DNA of 64,000 nucleotides, taken from Desulfocurvibacter africanus subsp. africanus DSM 2603 (lineage in GTDB: Bacteria > Desulfobacterota > Desulfovibrionia > Desulfovibrionales > Desulfovibrionaceae). A model generated the notes under the pieces. It did not search any database and was not told where the DNA came from. It saw only the letters and a list, made by a program, of their open reading frames with translations. The translations under genes were made by a program, and so were the position numbers. Below are positions 27,750-36,026 of the stretch, piece by piece. The stretch lies in contig NZ_KE383874.1 in the NCBI RefSeq assembly GCF_000422545.1, positions 181,214 through 245,213 of the forward strand, read 5' to 3'. Position 1 is the stretch's first letter; each line of letters starts with the position of its first letter.

Positions 27750-28451
27750 CTAGAACGCATATCTGAGTCCAAGCAGCATGTCGTGGCGCCAGACGTCGGC
27801 TTCAACCTTGTAAAAAGCTATTTCAACATCCACGCCTGCAGGGCCGAGGTAGGCGAAGCGGTAGGACGCATCCAGGGTCAGCTGCTCCGTCAGGGCGAAG
27901 CCCACGCCCGCGCCTATGTCGGCCGTGAAGTTGACGTTCGTGTCCTTTTCGGTACCTGCATCAAAGCCGTCTGTGATCCTTTTGACGTCCGTCTTTAGGA
28001 TGGCCAGCCCGAGTCCGGCCTGTACGAAGGGCGTGAACCTGGACCGATTGCGGAAGTCGTAATAGCCGTTGAGCATGAGTACGTCCGCGCTCACCTCGGC
28101 CTCAAACCTCTCGTTGGTGGTAAACCCGAGCACGGTAACGTCGCCCTGCCATGAGAAGTCGGCGTCGTTCATGTGCGTGTACTCCAGCTCCACACGCACC
28201 GGAAGTTCAGACGACTTGTAGAAGTCCCATCCCAAAGCCAGACCCACGACAGGAACCACGTCAGATTCATCATCGACATCTACAGTATTACTGGTATCCA
28301 TAACTTCGAGATCCAGATCGTCCGCCTGCGCGACGCCCGCACCGGCCTTTACCGAGGCATAGAAGCCCAGCTGTTGTGTTTCGGCCAGGGCTGATTCATG
28401 CAAAGCAAAGCACAAGGCCATAGATGTGACCAGCAGCACATATCGTTTCAT
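27750..28451 (-). CDS. Outer-membrane beta-barrel protein (Opa/OmpW-like)
   Basis: 233 residues from the ATG at 28451, which has GGGAG at proper spacing (an upstream ATG at 28457 lies almost on top of the ribosome site). Signal peptide ends ESALA. The mature protein shows alternating amphipathic strands typical of an eight-strand barrel: VPVVGLALGWDFY, VRVELEYTHMNDADF, FVQAGLGLAIL, GAGVGFALTEQLTLDASYRF, and the C-terminal phenylalanine motif LLGLRYAF. It belongs to the opacity-type porin-like superfamily. It has its own promoter and terminator and is therefore monocistronic. Confidence 0.85.
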   Translation of the reverse strand: MKRYVLLVTSMALCFALHESALAETQQLGFYASVKAGAGVAQADDLDLEVMDTSNTVDVDDESDVVPVVGLALGWDFYKSSELPVRVELEYTHMNDADFSWQGDVTVLGFTTNERFEAEVSADVLMLNGYYDFRNRSRFTPFVQAGLGLAILKTDVKRITDGFDAGTEKDTNVNFTADIGAGVGFALTEQLTLDASYRFAYLGPAGVDVEIAFYKVEADVWRHDMLLGLRYAF

Positions 28452-28474
28452 AGCCATTCTCCCTGTTTGATCTG

Positions 28475-28503
28475 GATATATCGACTGTTAAATTTATTGT
28501 CAA
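28475..28503 (-). promoter_or_regulatory. Sigma-70 promoter of the OMP gene
   Basis: On the minus strand TTGACA (28503-28498), a 17-nt spacer, then TATATC (28480-28475), with the start codon 24 bases downstream of the -10. Confidence 0.75.
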
Positions 28504-29101
28504 AGCAGATCATTGTTTAGTTAACAATTCCAGATGCTTTACCAAGCTAAGCAACGCCCGTACGACAGCTGCTGCACACTTTTACTCGCGCCACAATACA
28601 GCGCATTGACCAGCCGAATGCAGTGCAGAGACATCAGTTCAACATTGCACATGCACCAGACAGACCCGACAGCCCAATGCCGTCTACCATGTCCCTCCAC
28701 GTGGGCGCGGAAACCAATTGGCGATCTTGCTGGGAGATTTGCCGCCCATGGATGCAGCCAAGACCATCCGGCCTTGCAGCCTGAAGAGGCTTGCCCGGCT
28801 GTTTTTCGATCCACCTGTTGCCCAATACGCCAGCTGTCGCTTGCCTCCTGAATGCCGTTCACCACTCCCCTGGCAGGCAATGCTAACACTGTACATGCAG
28901 CCCAAGCCATGCGGCCACCCGATATGCTGACTCCGTGCGGACTTATACGCAGAAGAAGTGCCCGGAATCGAAAACACGTTTCCGAATGCCGCGCCTGACG
29001 CGGCTGACGCGGGACTGACTTGAGGCGCTGCCGAGCATTGGCATTCCACTGTCATTCAACTGTCAAATCGTCTGACAATTCGTCTGACAATTTCACCCTG
29101 C
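28504..29101. other. Intergenic region, probably decayed
   Basis: About 600 bases with no supported gene. A direct repeat of TCGTCTGACAAT occurs twice in a row near 29068-29092. Short open frames on both strands have no coding character. Confidence 0.4.
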
Positions 29102-29296
29102 GTCCACGGCATCCTCGGGGTGTGCGAGACGAAAAGGGTGGACCTCCTGCGGGATGTGTTCGCCTGGGCCTACGGGCGGTCCTGCGGCTACTACGCCGCT
29201 CAGCGCCAGGAGTTGAAGGTGTCCGAGAAGGCGCGGCTCACCTACCGCCAGGATCGGACCAGGGCCACCAGGCAGGTGGTCGAACAGCTGGTCAGT
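29102..29296 (+). pseudogene. C-terminal fragment of a probable Fic-family protein
   Basis: The frame reads VHGILGVCETKRVDLLRDVF and AWAYGRSCGYYAAQRQ, a pattern I associate with the C-terminal helices of Fic (AMP-transferase) proteins. The catalytic HPFxxGNGR region is absent and there is no start codon with a ribosome site, so only the 3' end survives. A family 1 element abuts it directly and provides the present stop. Family assignment is tentative. Confidence 0.45.
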
Positions 29297-29401
29297 AGAG
29301 CAGATTGCCTTTAAGACGCCCGCTCCGGCATTGACGGCGCAGGTGAATTGCGCCTACGCCGACGCACGGCTTGCAGAGCATTTTCAAAAGCAGAATGCTC
29401 T
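29297..29401 (+). repeat. Family 1 element, internally shortened
   Basis: Starts AGAGCAGATTGCCTTTAAGA and ends AAAAGCAGAATGCTCT. About 20 bases of the central hairpin arm are missing (the GCAAGCCATGC arm), but the ends and the GGCGCAG/TTGCGCC hairpin remain. Confidence 0.88.
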
Positions 29402-29477
29402 ATTGTACCTCACGCCTTGCCGCCCGCAGTGGGCGTCACTGCGTATAGACAGACAAAGCGCTTTGGGAGGGACCAGC

Positions 29478-30113
29478 GTGGAAAGCATCCTTGCCTTGGC
29501 AGGCATTCTGTTGGCCGTGCTGCTTGCAGCCATGAGCCCAGGACCTAGCTTCCTGGCCGTGGCGCGCATCTCGATCTCCGAGTCGCGCGCAAATGGCATC
29601 GCCGCCGCAGTCGGCATGGGCCTTGGCGCCGTCACCTTGGCCATACTGGCCCTGCTCGGCCTGACCGCCCTGTTCAAGAGCGTTCCCTGGCTGTACGTGG
29701 CCCTGAAGCTCGCCGGCGGAACCTACCTGGTCTACATCGGCATCTCGATCTGGCGCGGGGCCAAAAAGCCCCTGTGCCTGCAGCCCACGGGAGCCGCCAA
29801 TAACAGATCATGGTGGAGCGCCCTGCGCACGGCCCTGTGCATACAGCTCAGCAATCCCAAGGCGGCAGTGTTCTACGGCAGCATCTTCGCCACCCTGCTG
29901 CCCAAGCATCCGTCCCTCACGGTCACGCTCATGCTGCCGCTGCTCGTCCTGCTGATCGAAATCAGCTGGTACTTCGTGGTGGCCCTGCTCTTGTCCGCAA
30001 GCGGCCCGCGCTGCGCCTACCTGCGCGCAAAGCTCTGGATCGACCGCCTGGCCGGCGGAGTCATGGGGCTGCTGGGCGTGAAGCTCATCGCTTCGACGGA
30101 TGGGCTGGCGTAG
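29478..30113 (+). CDS. LysE/RhtB-family amino-acid exporter
   Basis: 211 residues. The GTG at 29478 is chosen because GGGAGG lies seven bases upstream. Six predicted membrane segments follow the family layout. The N-terminal signature AMSPGPSFLAVARISISESR is the LysE G-x-x-P-G-P motif, followed by GIAAAVGMGLGA. The middle LKLAGGTYLVYIGI and QLSNPKAAVFYGSIF motifs are also conserved. It should export amino acids or related metabolites across the inner membrane. No regulator gene is adjacent. Confidence 0.9.
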   Translation: MESILALAGILLAVLLAAMSPGPSFLAVARISISESRANGIAAAVGMGLGAVTLAILALLGLTALFKSVPWLYVALKLAGGTYLVYIGISIWRGAKKPLCLQPTGAANNRSWWSALRTALCIQLSNPKAAVFYGSIFATLLPKHPSLTVTLMLPLLVLLIEISWYFVVALLLSASGPRCAYLRAKLWIDRLAGGVMGLLGVKLIASTDGLA

Positions 30114-30240
30114 GGCACAACCAGTTCACGCCCGACAATGTGGTCGAGTTCAGGAACTGCGCCTTTATCCACGAGGACGACCTCAGCGAAGAGCAGCGCA
30201 TGGCCCTGGCCCGAGAGACCAGGAAAACCGCTGCCTGGCC
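30114..30240 (+). pseudogene. Possible gene remnant downstream of lysE
   Basis: A frame without its own start reads HNQFTPDNVVEFRNCAF and IHEDDLSEEQRMALARETRK, which has the look of a real protein tail. It runs straight into the family 3 repeat. Probably the 3' end of a lost gene; no family recognised. Confidence 0.25.
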
Positions 30241-30342
30241 TAGCCCCGGCCGGACCTGGAGAGCGCTTCCCCGATCAGCAAAGACGAGCAGAGACGAGCA
30301 AAGCCGCCCGAGAGGCGGCTTTTTTGTTGCCGCGGGCGCGTG
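30232..30342 (+). repeat. Family 3 element with terminator hairpin
   Basis: Repeat of the type CCCCGGCCGGACCTGGAGAG, GATCAGCAAAGACGAGCAGA, then a terminator hairpin GCCGCC-CGAGA-GGCGGC (30303-30319) with TTTTTT. Other copies lie at 38655-38898 (interrupted), 43375-43484 and 48065-48196. Confidence 0.88.
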
Positions 30343-30375
30343 GGCAGCGCCGTTGGGAACTGCTGATCTCCAGGT

Positions 30376-30411
30376 TTGACGCACCTGTGTGCCATGTGTA
30401 CATTGCATACA
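30376..30411 (+). promoter_or_regulatory. Promoter and operator of the ParDE module
   Basis: TTGACG (30376-30381), exactly 17 bases, then TACATT (30399-30404). The -10 overlaps an inverted repeat TGTA-n7-TACA, a plausible autoregulatory site for the ribbon-helix-helix antitoxin that starts 19 bases further on. Confidence 0.7.
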
Positions 30412-30422
30412 TAGAGGTGCTT

Positions 30423-30662
30423 ATGCCCACAGTGACGACCAGGCTGGATAACGAAACCCAAGCCAAGCTCGAGGCCTTGGCCAAGGCTACGGACCGCTCC
30501 CGCTCGTGGCTGGTGGCCGACGCGATCCGGCGCTATGTCGAGGAGGAAAGCTGGCAGGTTGCCGCCATAGAAGAAGGAGTCCGGCAGGCCGATGCCGGGG
30601 ATTTCGCTTCGGACGAAGAGGTGAAGCAGGCCTTTGCCAAGTGGGACGTGAATGCCGGCTAG
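30423..30662 (+). CDS. ParD/CopG-type ribbon-helix-helix antitoxin
   Basis: 79 residues. The N-terminus, TVTTRLDNETQAKLEALAKA followed by TDRSRSWLVADAIRRYV, is a textbook ribbon-helix-helix DNA-binding domain (beta strand residues 3-7, two helices). The C-terminal acidic helix, VRQADAGDFASDEEVKQAF, would bind the toxin. It overlaps the downstream ParE-like gene by 11 bases. The product should neutralise the toxin and repress the shared promoter. Confidence 0.9.
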   Translation: MPTVTTRLDNETQAKLEALAKATDRSRSWLVADAIRRYVEEESWQVAAIEEGVRQADAGDFASDEEVKQAFAKWDVNAG

Positions 30663-30936
30663 GCCGGTGCGCTGGCTGCGTCAGGCCTTGCGCGACATGG
30701 ACGAAATTGCCACCTTCATCGCCATGGATGATCCGCGCACGGCCCGTGATGTGGCCGGCCGCATCTGGGGGGCGGCCGGAACGCTTGGCCAATCGCCGGA
30801 ACGGGGGAGGATCGGGCGAGTGCCCGGAACCAGGGAACTGGTCCTGCCCAGCTTGCCGTATTTTCTGGCCTACCGCGTGCGAGAGGGCGAGGTGCAGATC
30901 CTGCGTGTCATCCATCAGCGTCGGCAGCGGGAATAA
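30652..30936 (+). CDS. ParE/RelE-superfamily toxin
   Basis: 94 residues. Family pattern RWLRQALRDMDEIATFIAMD, then LGQSPERGRIGRVPGTRELV, then PYFLAYRVREGEVQILRVIH, ending with basic residues, as in ParE toxins. The start codon lies inside the antitoxin gene, so translation is coupled. ParE members poison DNA gyrase; the RelE-fold mRNA-cleaving alternative cannot be excluded from sequence. Complete and likely functional. Confidence 0.9.
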   Translation: MPARPVRWLRQALRDMDEIATFIAMDDPRTARDVAGRIWGAAGTLGQSPERGRIGRVPGTRELVLPSLPYFLAYRVREGEVQILRVIHQRRQRE

Positions 30937-31024
30937 AACGGTCGTTTCACCCCACGCCGGTCACCTCAATGGCCGTCACGCCCCACGCCGGCCGTCTCGC
31001 CCTACCCCCGTTATCTCAAAGGAA

Positions 31025-31097
31025 TTGACGCCCCTGGCCCAAGGGGATATGTCTGCGCAATAAAAATGACCGTCGGTCACTGAGTGACCAGCGGTCA
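31025..31097 (+). promoter_or_regulatory. Promoter and palindromic operator of the tetR-dctPQM operon
   Basis: TTGACG (31025-31030), 17 bases, TATGTC (31048-31053). Downstream at 31067-31097 is a long imperfect palindrome, TGACCGTCGGTCACT then AGTGACCAGCGGTCA (13 of 15 positions pair). It lies just before the TetR start, as expected of a self-repressed TetR operator. Confidence 0.75.
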
Positions 31098-31109
31098 CCG
31101 GGCGGATGC

Positions 31110-31751
31110 ATGCGCATGGGCTCAAAGCAGCAGGAAAAATCTCACCAGACCATGGTCGAGCTCATGGACGCGGCCATGGAGCTCTTCGCGCGCAAGGGCT
31201 TTCGCGAAACGTCGGTAGCCGAGATCACCCGCCACGCCGGCTATGCCAAAGGCAGCTTCTATCGCCACTGGCCGAGCAAGGACCAGCTCTTCCTGCAGAT
31301 CGTGGAACGCAAACTGGCCCAGTACCGCGCCAGCCGGGACGAGCGCATCGCCACGGCCGGCGACCTGGAAGGGGCCATGCGCATCATCTGGGATTTTCTG
31401 CAGGACATGGTCGCGGACCGCAACTGGGCCAAGGTCTTTCTGGAGTTCACCGTGCACGCGGCGCGCGATCCCGAACTGCGCCGCATCATGCGCCTGGACC
31501 AGCACCGTTTGTCCGAGGATCTCTTCGCGCGCCTGATCAGGCCGTTTGCCCCGCCCGGCTTTCCCGTAGAGAAGCTCGGGGCGCTCAATACCGCGCTGTT
31601 CGAGGGCTTCATGGTCCACAATGCCCTTGAGACCGGGGTCCTCGACCTGCACGACGTGCGCGAGGCCGCCGTGGCCCTGGCCCTGGACATGGTACGCCGC
31701 CTTGCGCCGACTCAGGCTCCCATCTCTCAACCGACCGGAGGACCGGCATGA
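31110..31751 (+). CDS. TetR-family transcriptional regulator
   Basis: 213 residues. The N-terminal HTH is canonical: LMDAAMELFARKGFRETSVA, then EITRHAGYAKGSFYRHWPSK, then DQLFLQIVE (about residues 16-65). The remainder is the helical ligand-binding domain. It overlaps dctP by 4 nt (ATGA), so the regulator and transporter share a transcript. A palindrome upstream is its likely operator. It probably senses the transported acid or a derivative. Confidence 0.92.
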   Translation: MRMGSKQQEKSHQTMVELMDAAMELFARKGFRETSVAEITRHAGYAKGSFYRHWPSKDQLFLQIVERKLAQYRASRDERIATAGDLEGAMRIIWDFLQDMVADRNWAKVFLEFTVHAARDPELRRIMRLDQHRLSEDLFARLIRPFAPPGFPVEKLGALNTALFEGFMVHNALETGVLDLHDVREAAVALALDMVRRLAPTQAPISQPTGGPA

Positions 31752-32794
31752 AACGAACCAGCCCGACCGCCCTGGCCACCCTGGCCGCCCTGGCCGCCCT
31801 GGGCGTTCTTTGCGTCATGGCGCTCTGCGCCGCGCTGCCCCCTGTTGCCCAGGCCGGGACGCGCCTGACCTATTCCTGTTTCTTCCCGCCCACGCACGTG
31901 CAGTCGCAGCTTGCCGAGGCGTGGTGCAAGGAGGTCGAGAAGCGCACGAACGGCGAGGTGGCCGTCGACTTCTTCCCCGGCGGCACCCTGACCAAGGCCG
32001 AAGAGGCCTACGACGGCGTGGTCCAGGGCATGTCGGACCTCGGCTTCTCCGTCCTGGGCTATTCCCGCGGGCGCTTCCCGGTCATGGCCGCCGTGGACCT
32101 GCCCCTGGGCTACAGGTCCGGCTGGGCCGCCACCCAGGTCGCCAATCAAGTCTACGCGCACTTCAAGCCCGCCGAGTTCAATGACGTGCAGCCCATGTAT
32201 TTCCACGCCCATGGGCCGGGACTGCTGCACACGGCGAAAAAGGAAGTCCGCAAGCTCGAGGACCTGCAGGGGCTCAAGCTGCGCGCCACCGGCAATTCCG
32301 GGCAGTTGGTCAAGGCCCTGGGCGGCACGCCCGTGGCCATGTCCATGCCCGACTCCTACCAGGCCATCCAGAAGGGCGTGGTCAACGGCGGCATGTACCC
32401 GGTGGAGACCAACAAGGGCTGGAACATGGCCGAGGTCGTGCACTTCATGACCGAGACCCAGCCCGTGGCCTACACCACGACCTTCTTCGTGGTCATGAAC
32501 AAGGCACGCTGGGAATCCCTTTCGCCCAAGGCCCGGCAGGCCATCGCCGCGATCAACGTCGAGTGGGCCGAAAAGCACGCCCAGGCCTGGGACGCGAGCG
32601 ACGTGGTCGGCATGGAGTTCTTCAAGTCCAAGGGCGGCAAGGTCCTGCCCCTGAACAACGGCGAGGCCGAGCGCTGGATCAAGGCCACCGAGCCGCTGCT
32701 GGCCCAGTATGTCCAGGAGGCCAAGGCCAAGGGCCTCGACGGCCAGGCCGTGCTCAACTTCGCCAGGCAGGCCTTGCGCAAGGCGCAGCAGTAG
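31748..32794 (+). CDS. dctP: TRAP transporter substrate-binding protein (DctP)
   Basis: 348 residues with a Sec signal peptide (cleavage near VAQAG). DctP-family landmarks are present: GGTLTKAEEAYDGVVQGMSD, and the substrate-carboxylate arginine in LKLRATGNSGQLVKALGGTP, then YQAIQKGVVNGGMYPVETNK. It captures an organic acid in the periplasm and delivers it to DctQM. An inverted repeat 22 bases after the stop may reduce readthrough so that DctP is made in excess. Confidence 0.92.
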   Translation: MKRTSPTALATLAALAALGVLCVMALCAALPPVAQAGTRLTYSCFFPPTHVQSQLAEAWCKEVEKRTNGEVAVDFFPGGTLTKAEEAYDGVVQGMSDLGFSVLGYSRGRFPVMAAVDLPLGYRSGWAATQVANQVYAHFKPAEFNDVQPMYFHAHGPGLLHTAKKEVRKLEDLQGLKLRATGNSGQLVKALGGTPVAMSMPDSYQAIQKGVVNGGMYPVETNKGWNMAEVVHFMTETQPVAYTTTFFVVMNKARWESLSPKARQAIAAINVEWAEKHAQAWDASDVVGMEFFKSKGGKVLPLNNGEAERWIKATEPLLAQYVQEAKAKGLDGQAVLNFARQALRKAQQ

Positions 32795-32816
32795 CCGCTC
32801 CGTAACAAACGCTTGC

Positions 32817-32846
32817 GAGGCCGGGCGGCGCCAGCTCCCCGGCCTC
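32817..32846 (+). terminator. Stem-loop between dctP and dctQ
   Basis: GAGGCCGGG (32817-32825) pairs with CCCGGCCTC (32838-32846) around an 11-12-base loop. The T-tract is weak (TGGTTT), so an attenuating or mRNA-stabilising hairpin is more likely than a full terminator. Confidence 0.5.
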
Positions 32847-32853
32847 TGGTTTG

Positions 32854-32964
32854 AAGCAGATTGCATTTGAAATGGGGGGTCCAGGGGCATCATTTCCCTG
32901 GTGGGAGGGTCTGGGAGGGCAAAGCCCTGCCCAGTTTCTGCCAGCTCTTGTGCACCATGCTCGT
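32854..32964 (+). repeat. Family 2 element inside the TRAP operon
   Basis: AAGCAGATTGCATTTGAAAT at the left, a hairpin-rich core (CCAGGG...CCCTGG and GGGCAAAGCCC), and a degenerate right end TTGTGCACCATGCTCG. A close copy is at 34818-34927, so the two copies bracket dctQ-dctM. Confidence 0.85.
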
Positions 32965-32995
32965 AACTTCGACCACGCATCAAGGACGATTCCCG

Positions 32996-33502
32996 ATGAC
33001 TGAGCATGTTCCGAACCCCGGCCGGCCCTCGGCCCGGCTCTTTTCCGGCCTTGAGGGCGGCATGAAGGTCGTGGCCGCGGCATGCCTCATGGGCATGGCC
33101 GTGGTCACCGGCCTCGATGTGGCGGGCCGGGCGGCAATGAACACGCCGCTGTTCGGCTCCGAGGAGATCACCTCCATCCTGGCCGCCCTGGTCGTGGGCT
33201 TCTCCCTGCCCTACGCCCACAGCCAGGGCAGCCACATAGGAGTGGAGGTCGTGTACCAGCGGCTGGGACGGCGCGCCCGCAGGATGCTCGATTTCTGCAC
33301 GCGTCTTGTCTCGGCAGCCCTGTTCGGCGAGATCGCGCGGCAGATGTGGGCCTACGGCCTGGACAAGCGGGCGGTCGGCCAGGTGTCCATGAACCTGGGC
33401 CTGCCCACTTATTATGTGCTTTTCGCCCTGGCGGGCTGCTTCGCGGTGTTCGCCCTGTTCCAGCTGCGCGACGCGCTGCGGGCGCTCAAGGGGGACCGCT
33501 AG
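32996..33502 (+). CDS. dctQ: TRAP transporter small membrane subunit (DctQ)
   Basis: 168 residues from the ATG at 32996 (AAGGACG upstream). Four predicted membrane helices, with the family patterns LFGSEEITSILAALVVGFSL, then GSHIGVEVVYQRLGRRARRM, then LGLPTYYVLFALAG. It forms the integral membrane complex with DctM and docks DctP. dctM follows immediately after the stop. Confidence 0.9.
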   Translation: MTEHVPNPGRPSARLFSGLEGGMKVVAAACLMGMAVVTGLDVAGRAAMNTPLFGSEEITSILAALVVGFSLPYAHSQGSHIGVEVVYQRLGRRARRMLDFCTRLVSAALFGEIARQMWAYGLDKRAVGQVSMNLGLPTYYVLFALAGCFAVFALFQLRDALRALKGDR

Positions 33503-34816
33503 ATGGAACCCACCCTGGCCGGCATTGTCGGCATCGTGGCCATGCTGGCCCTGTTCACGACGCGCATGCCCGTGGCCTACGTCATGACCCTGGTCGGCTT
33601 CGCGGGCTTCGCCCTGCTCATCTCGCCCCAGGGCGCACTGAGCATGCTGTCGCGCACCTACTACGACACCTTCTCGTCCTATGCCCTGTCGACCATCCCG
33701 CTGTTCATCCTCATGGGCCAGCTGGCCTTCAACTCCGGCATCAGCAAGCGGCTCTACGAGTGCGCGTACCAGTTCCTGGGCCATATCCGGGGCGGCCTGG
33801 CCATGGCCACGGTGGCGGCCTGCACCGCCTTCGGCGCGGTCTGCGGCTCCAGCCCGGCCACGGCCGCGACCATGGCCATGGTCGCCATTCCCGAAATGAA
33901 GCGCTACGGCTATGCCGATTCCCTGGCGGCCGGCTCGGTTGCCGCGGGCGGCAGCATGGGCATGATCATGCCGCCCAGTGTCGTGCTCATCATCTACGGC
34001 GTGCTCACCGGCCAATCCATCGGAGCCCTGTTCGTGGCCGGCATCCTGCCCGCCATCGTGCTCACGCTGCTGTTCATCGTGGCCATCGCCATCCAGTGCC
34101 GCCTGCGGCCGAACCTGGGCCGGGGCGGCGAGCGCGGCGATGCTGCGGCGCGCCTGCGCTCCCTGCTGGGCCTGGCCGACACCCTGGCCATCTTCCTGCT
34201 GGTCATCGGCGGCATGTTCTTCGGGCTGTTCACGCCCACGGAGGCCGCCAGCGTCGGCGTGCTGGGCATCATCGCCCTGTCGCTGCTCAAGCGGCAGCTG
34301 AGCTGGAAGGCCTTTGCCGACTCGCTCTACGAGACCCTGCGCACATCGGCCATGGTGCTCTTCCTGGTTGCCGGCGCCTCGGTCTTCGGCAAGTTCCTGG
34401 CCGTGACGCGCATCCCCTTCGACGTGGCCGGCTGGGTCGCGGCCATGGATCTCCCGAACGTGCTCATCATGGCCCTGATCCTGGGCATCTATATGATCGG
34501 CGGCTGCTTCATGGACGCCCTGGCCCTGGTCATGCTGACCATCCCGGTTTTCTATCCCGTGGTGCAGCACCTGGGCTACGACCCCATCTGGTTCGGCGTG
34601 ATCATCGTGCTCGTGACCCAGATCGGCGTCATCACCCCGCCGGTCGGCATCAACGCATACGTGGTCTACGGCATGTGCCAGAAAATCGCGCCGTCGGTCA
34701 CTTTGGAGGCCGTCTTCAAGGGCATCACGCCCTTCCTGCTGGCCATCATCTCCGGCATCGCGCTCATGATGCTCTTCCCGCAGATCGTGCTGCTGCTGCC
34801 GGGCCTGATGTATTAA
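33503..34816 (+). CDS. dctM: TRAP transporter large membrane subunit (DctM)
   Basis: 437 residues, about 12 membrane helices. Conserved blocks include MPVAYVMTLVGFAGFALLI, then IPLFILMGQLAFNSGISKRL, then GAVCGSSPATAATMAMVAIP, then GGSMGMIMPPSVVLIIYGVL, and near the end TQIGVITPPVGINAYVVYGM. It is the sodium-coupled transport channel of the complex. Start adjoins the dctQ stop. A family 2 element begins 2 bases after its stop codon. Confidence 0.94.
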   Translation: MEPTLAGIVGIVAMLALFTTRMPVAYVMTLVGFAGFALLISPQGALSMLSRTYYDTFSSYALSTIPLFILMGQLAFNSGISKRLYECAYQFLGHIRGGLAMATVAACTAFGAVCGSSPATAATMAMVAIPEMKRYGYADSLAAGSVAAGGSMGMIMPPSVVLIIYGVLTGQSIGALFVAGILPAIVLTLLFIVAIAIQCRLRPNLGRGGERGDAAARLRSLLGLADTLAIFLLVIGGMFFGLFTPTEAASVGVLGIIALSLLKRQLSWKAFADSLYETLRTSAMVLFLVAGASVFGKFLAVTRIPFDVAGWVAAMDLPNVLIMALILGIYMIGGCFMDALALVMLTIPVFYPVVQHLGYDPIWFGVIIVLVTQIGVITPPVGINAYVVYGMCQKIAPSVTLEAVFKGITPFLLAIISGIALMMLFPQIVLLLPGLMY

Positions 34817-34817
34817 T

Positions 34818-34927
34818 GCAGATTGCATTTGAAATGGGGGGTCCAGGGGAATCATTTCCCTGGTGGGAGGGTCTGGGAGGGCAAAGCCCTGCCCAGTTTA
34901 TGCCAGTTCTTGTGCAAAACGCCCTAA
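34818..34927 (+). repeat. Family 2 element downstream of dctM
   Basis: GCAGATTGCATTTGAAATGG, then the same core as 32854-32964 with few changes, and a right end TTGTGCAAAACGCCCTAAA that is an imperfect inverse of the left end. Confidence 0.85.
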
Positions 34928-35023
34928 ACCTTTCGCAGATATGCGGGCGGGGAGATCAGGTTGCGGCCATCTACGGCTTGCACTACACTTGAACATCCCC
35001 GCCTTTCTCTTCACGCTGCAATT

Positions 35024-35067
35024 TGGAGCAGATTGCTTTTAGAGCATTTTGCTTTTGAAAATGCTCT
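35024..35067. repeat. Family 1 remnant: two ends joined
   Basis: Left end GGAGCAGATTGCTTTT is joined directly to AGAGCATTTTGCTTTTGAAA ending ATGCTCT. The whole hairpin core is gone. The terminal hairpin is inverted relative to full copies (loop GCTTTTG instead of CAAAAGC). Confidence 0.75.
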
Positions 35068-35082
35068 GAACCCGGAGACGCA

Positions 35083-35958
35083 ATGAGATATCCTGATGCA
35101 AGCCGGTTGCCGCTGAACTCCTCCGTGCTCGGCAACCGCTTCCAGCCCGCTGCGCCAGTCCCTGACTCGGGCGAGGCGGGCTGCTGGCTCCTGTTTAGCG
35201 GGGAGGCCCTTGTGCTGGGCAGCGCGCCGGGACAGGCATCCCCCCTGTTCGAGCAGTTCCCGGATGACCTCGGGGCGCCCTGCAGGACCATCCGCATGGG
35301 CACATGGGACGGCAAACCCCTGCGCATCGCCGAACTCGGCAGGCAACCACTGCCTTCCGGCTACCGTGCAGCGCCCCTGCTGCACTTCTTTGCCAGGGAA
35401 GCCCTGGCCGACGATGTCCTGACCCTTGCCGGACGCGCCCAGCAGATCCTGGGCTGGGAACGCAACAGCAACGTGTGCCCGCATTGCGGCGGGCAGCCGG
35501 AAAGGCTTGCCGGGACCTGGGGCAAGCGCTGCACGGCCTGCGGGTACGAGCGCTACCCGCCCATCTTTCCCTGCACCCTGGTCCTGGTGCGCCGCGCCGA
35601 TGAACTGCTCCTGGTGCGCAAACGGGAATGGCCGCAGGGCTACTACAGCCTTCCGTCAGGTTTCTGCGACTTCGCGGAGAGCCTGGAAGAGTGCGCCTGC
35701 CGGGAGGTCCTGGAAGAGACAGGCATCCGGATCACGAATCTTTGCTATGCCGGGAGCCAGAGCTGGCCGTTCCCGTCCCAGCTCATGGTCGGATTCACGG
35801 CGCAGTACGCAGCCGGTGAGCTCAGCATCGATCATGACGAGCTGGAGCATGCAGCCTGGTTTGCCCTGGACGCCCTGCCCCTGACGTTCTCCGCCAGGTC
35901 CATTGCCGGCTGGCTCATCCAGCGCGAACTCGCCCGCCATAGATCAGATTGCTTTTAA
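35083..35958 (+). CDS. nudC: NADH pyrophosphatase / RNA-decapping Nudix hydrolase
   Basis: 291 residues. A zinc ribbon (Cys132, Cys135, Cys150, Cys153: CPHCGG and CTACGY) precedes the Nudix box GFCDFAESLEECACREVLEE from Gly193. It carries the NudC-specific SQSWPFPSQLM motif (consensus SQPWPFPxS). It hydrolyses NADH/NAD and, in characterised homologues, removes NAD caps from RNA. Start has GGAG at good spacing. The last residues (SDCF) and the TAA stop come from the family 1 element at 35942, so its natural C-terminus has been slightly altered. Confidence 0.92.
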   Translation: MRYPDASRLPLNSSVLGNRFQPAAPVPDSGEAGCWLLFSGEALVLGSAPGQASPLFEQFPDDLGAPCRTIRMGTWDGKPLRIAELGRQPLPSGYRAAPLLHFFAREALADDVLTLAGRAQQILGWERNSNVCPHCGGQPERLAGTWGKRCTACGYERYPPIFPCTLVLVRRADELLLVRKREWPQGYYSLPSGFCDFAESLEECACREVLEETGIRITNLCYAGSQSWPFPSQLMVGFTAQYAAGELSIDHDELEHAAWFALDALPLTFSARSIAGWLIQRELARHRSDCF

Positions 35959-36026
35959 GACGCCTGCGCGGCGGCAAGCCATGCCGACACATGGCTTGCA
36001 GAGTATTTTCAAAAGCAAATGCTCTA
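35942..36026 (+). repeat. Family 1 element, internally deleted, overlapping nudC end
   Basis: Begins GATCAGATTGCTTTTAAGAC and ends AAAAGCAAATGCTCTA. The first hairpin is deleted, the second (GCAAGCCATGC/CATGGCTTGC) remains. It supplies the stop codon of nudC. Confidence 0.85.

Noticed and set aside
31727-34855. 1042-codon open frame antisense to the tetR-dctPQM genes
   Set aside because: His/Gly/Gln/Asp-rich low-complexity product typical of the reverse of GC-rich coding DNA; the plus-strand genes are well-supported families.
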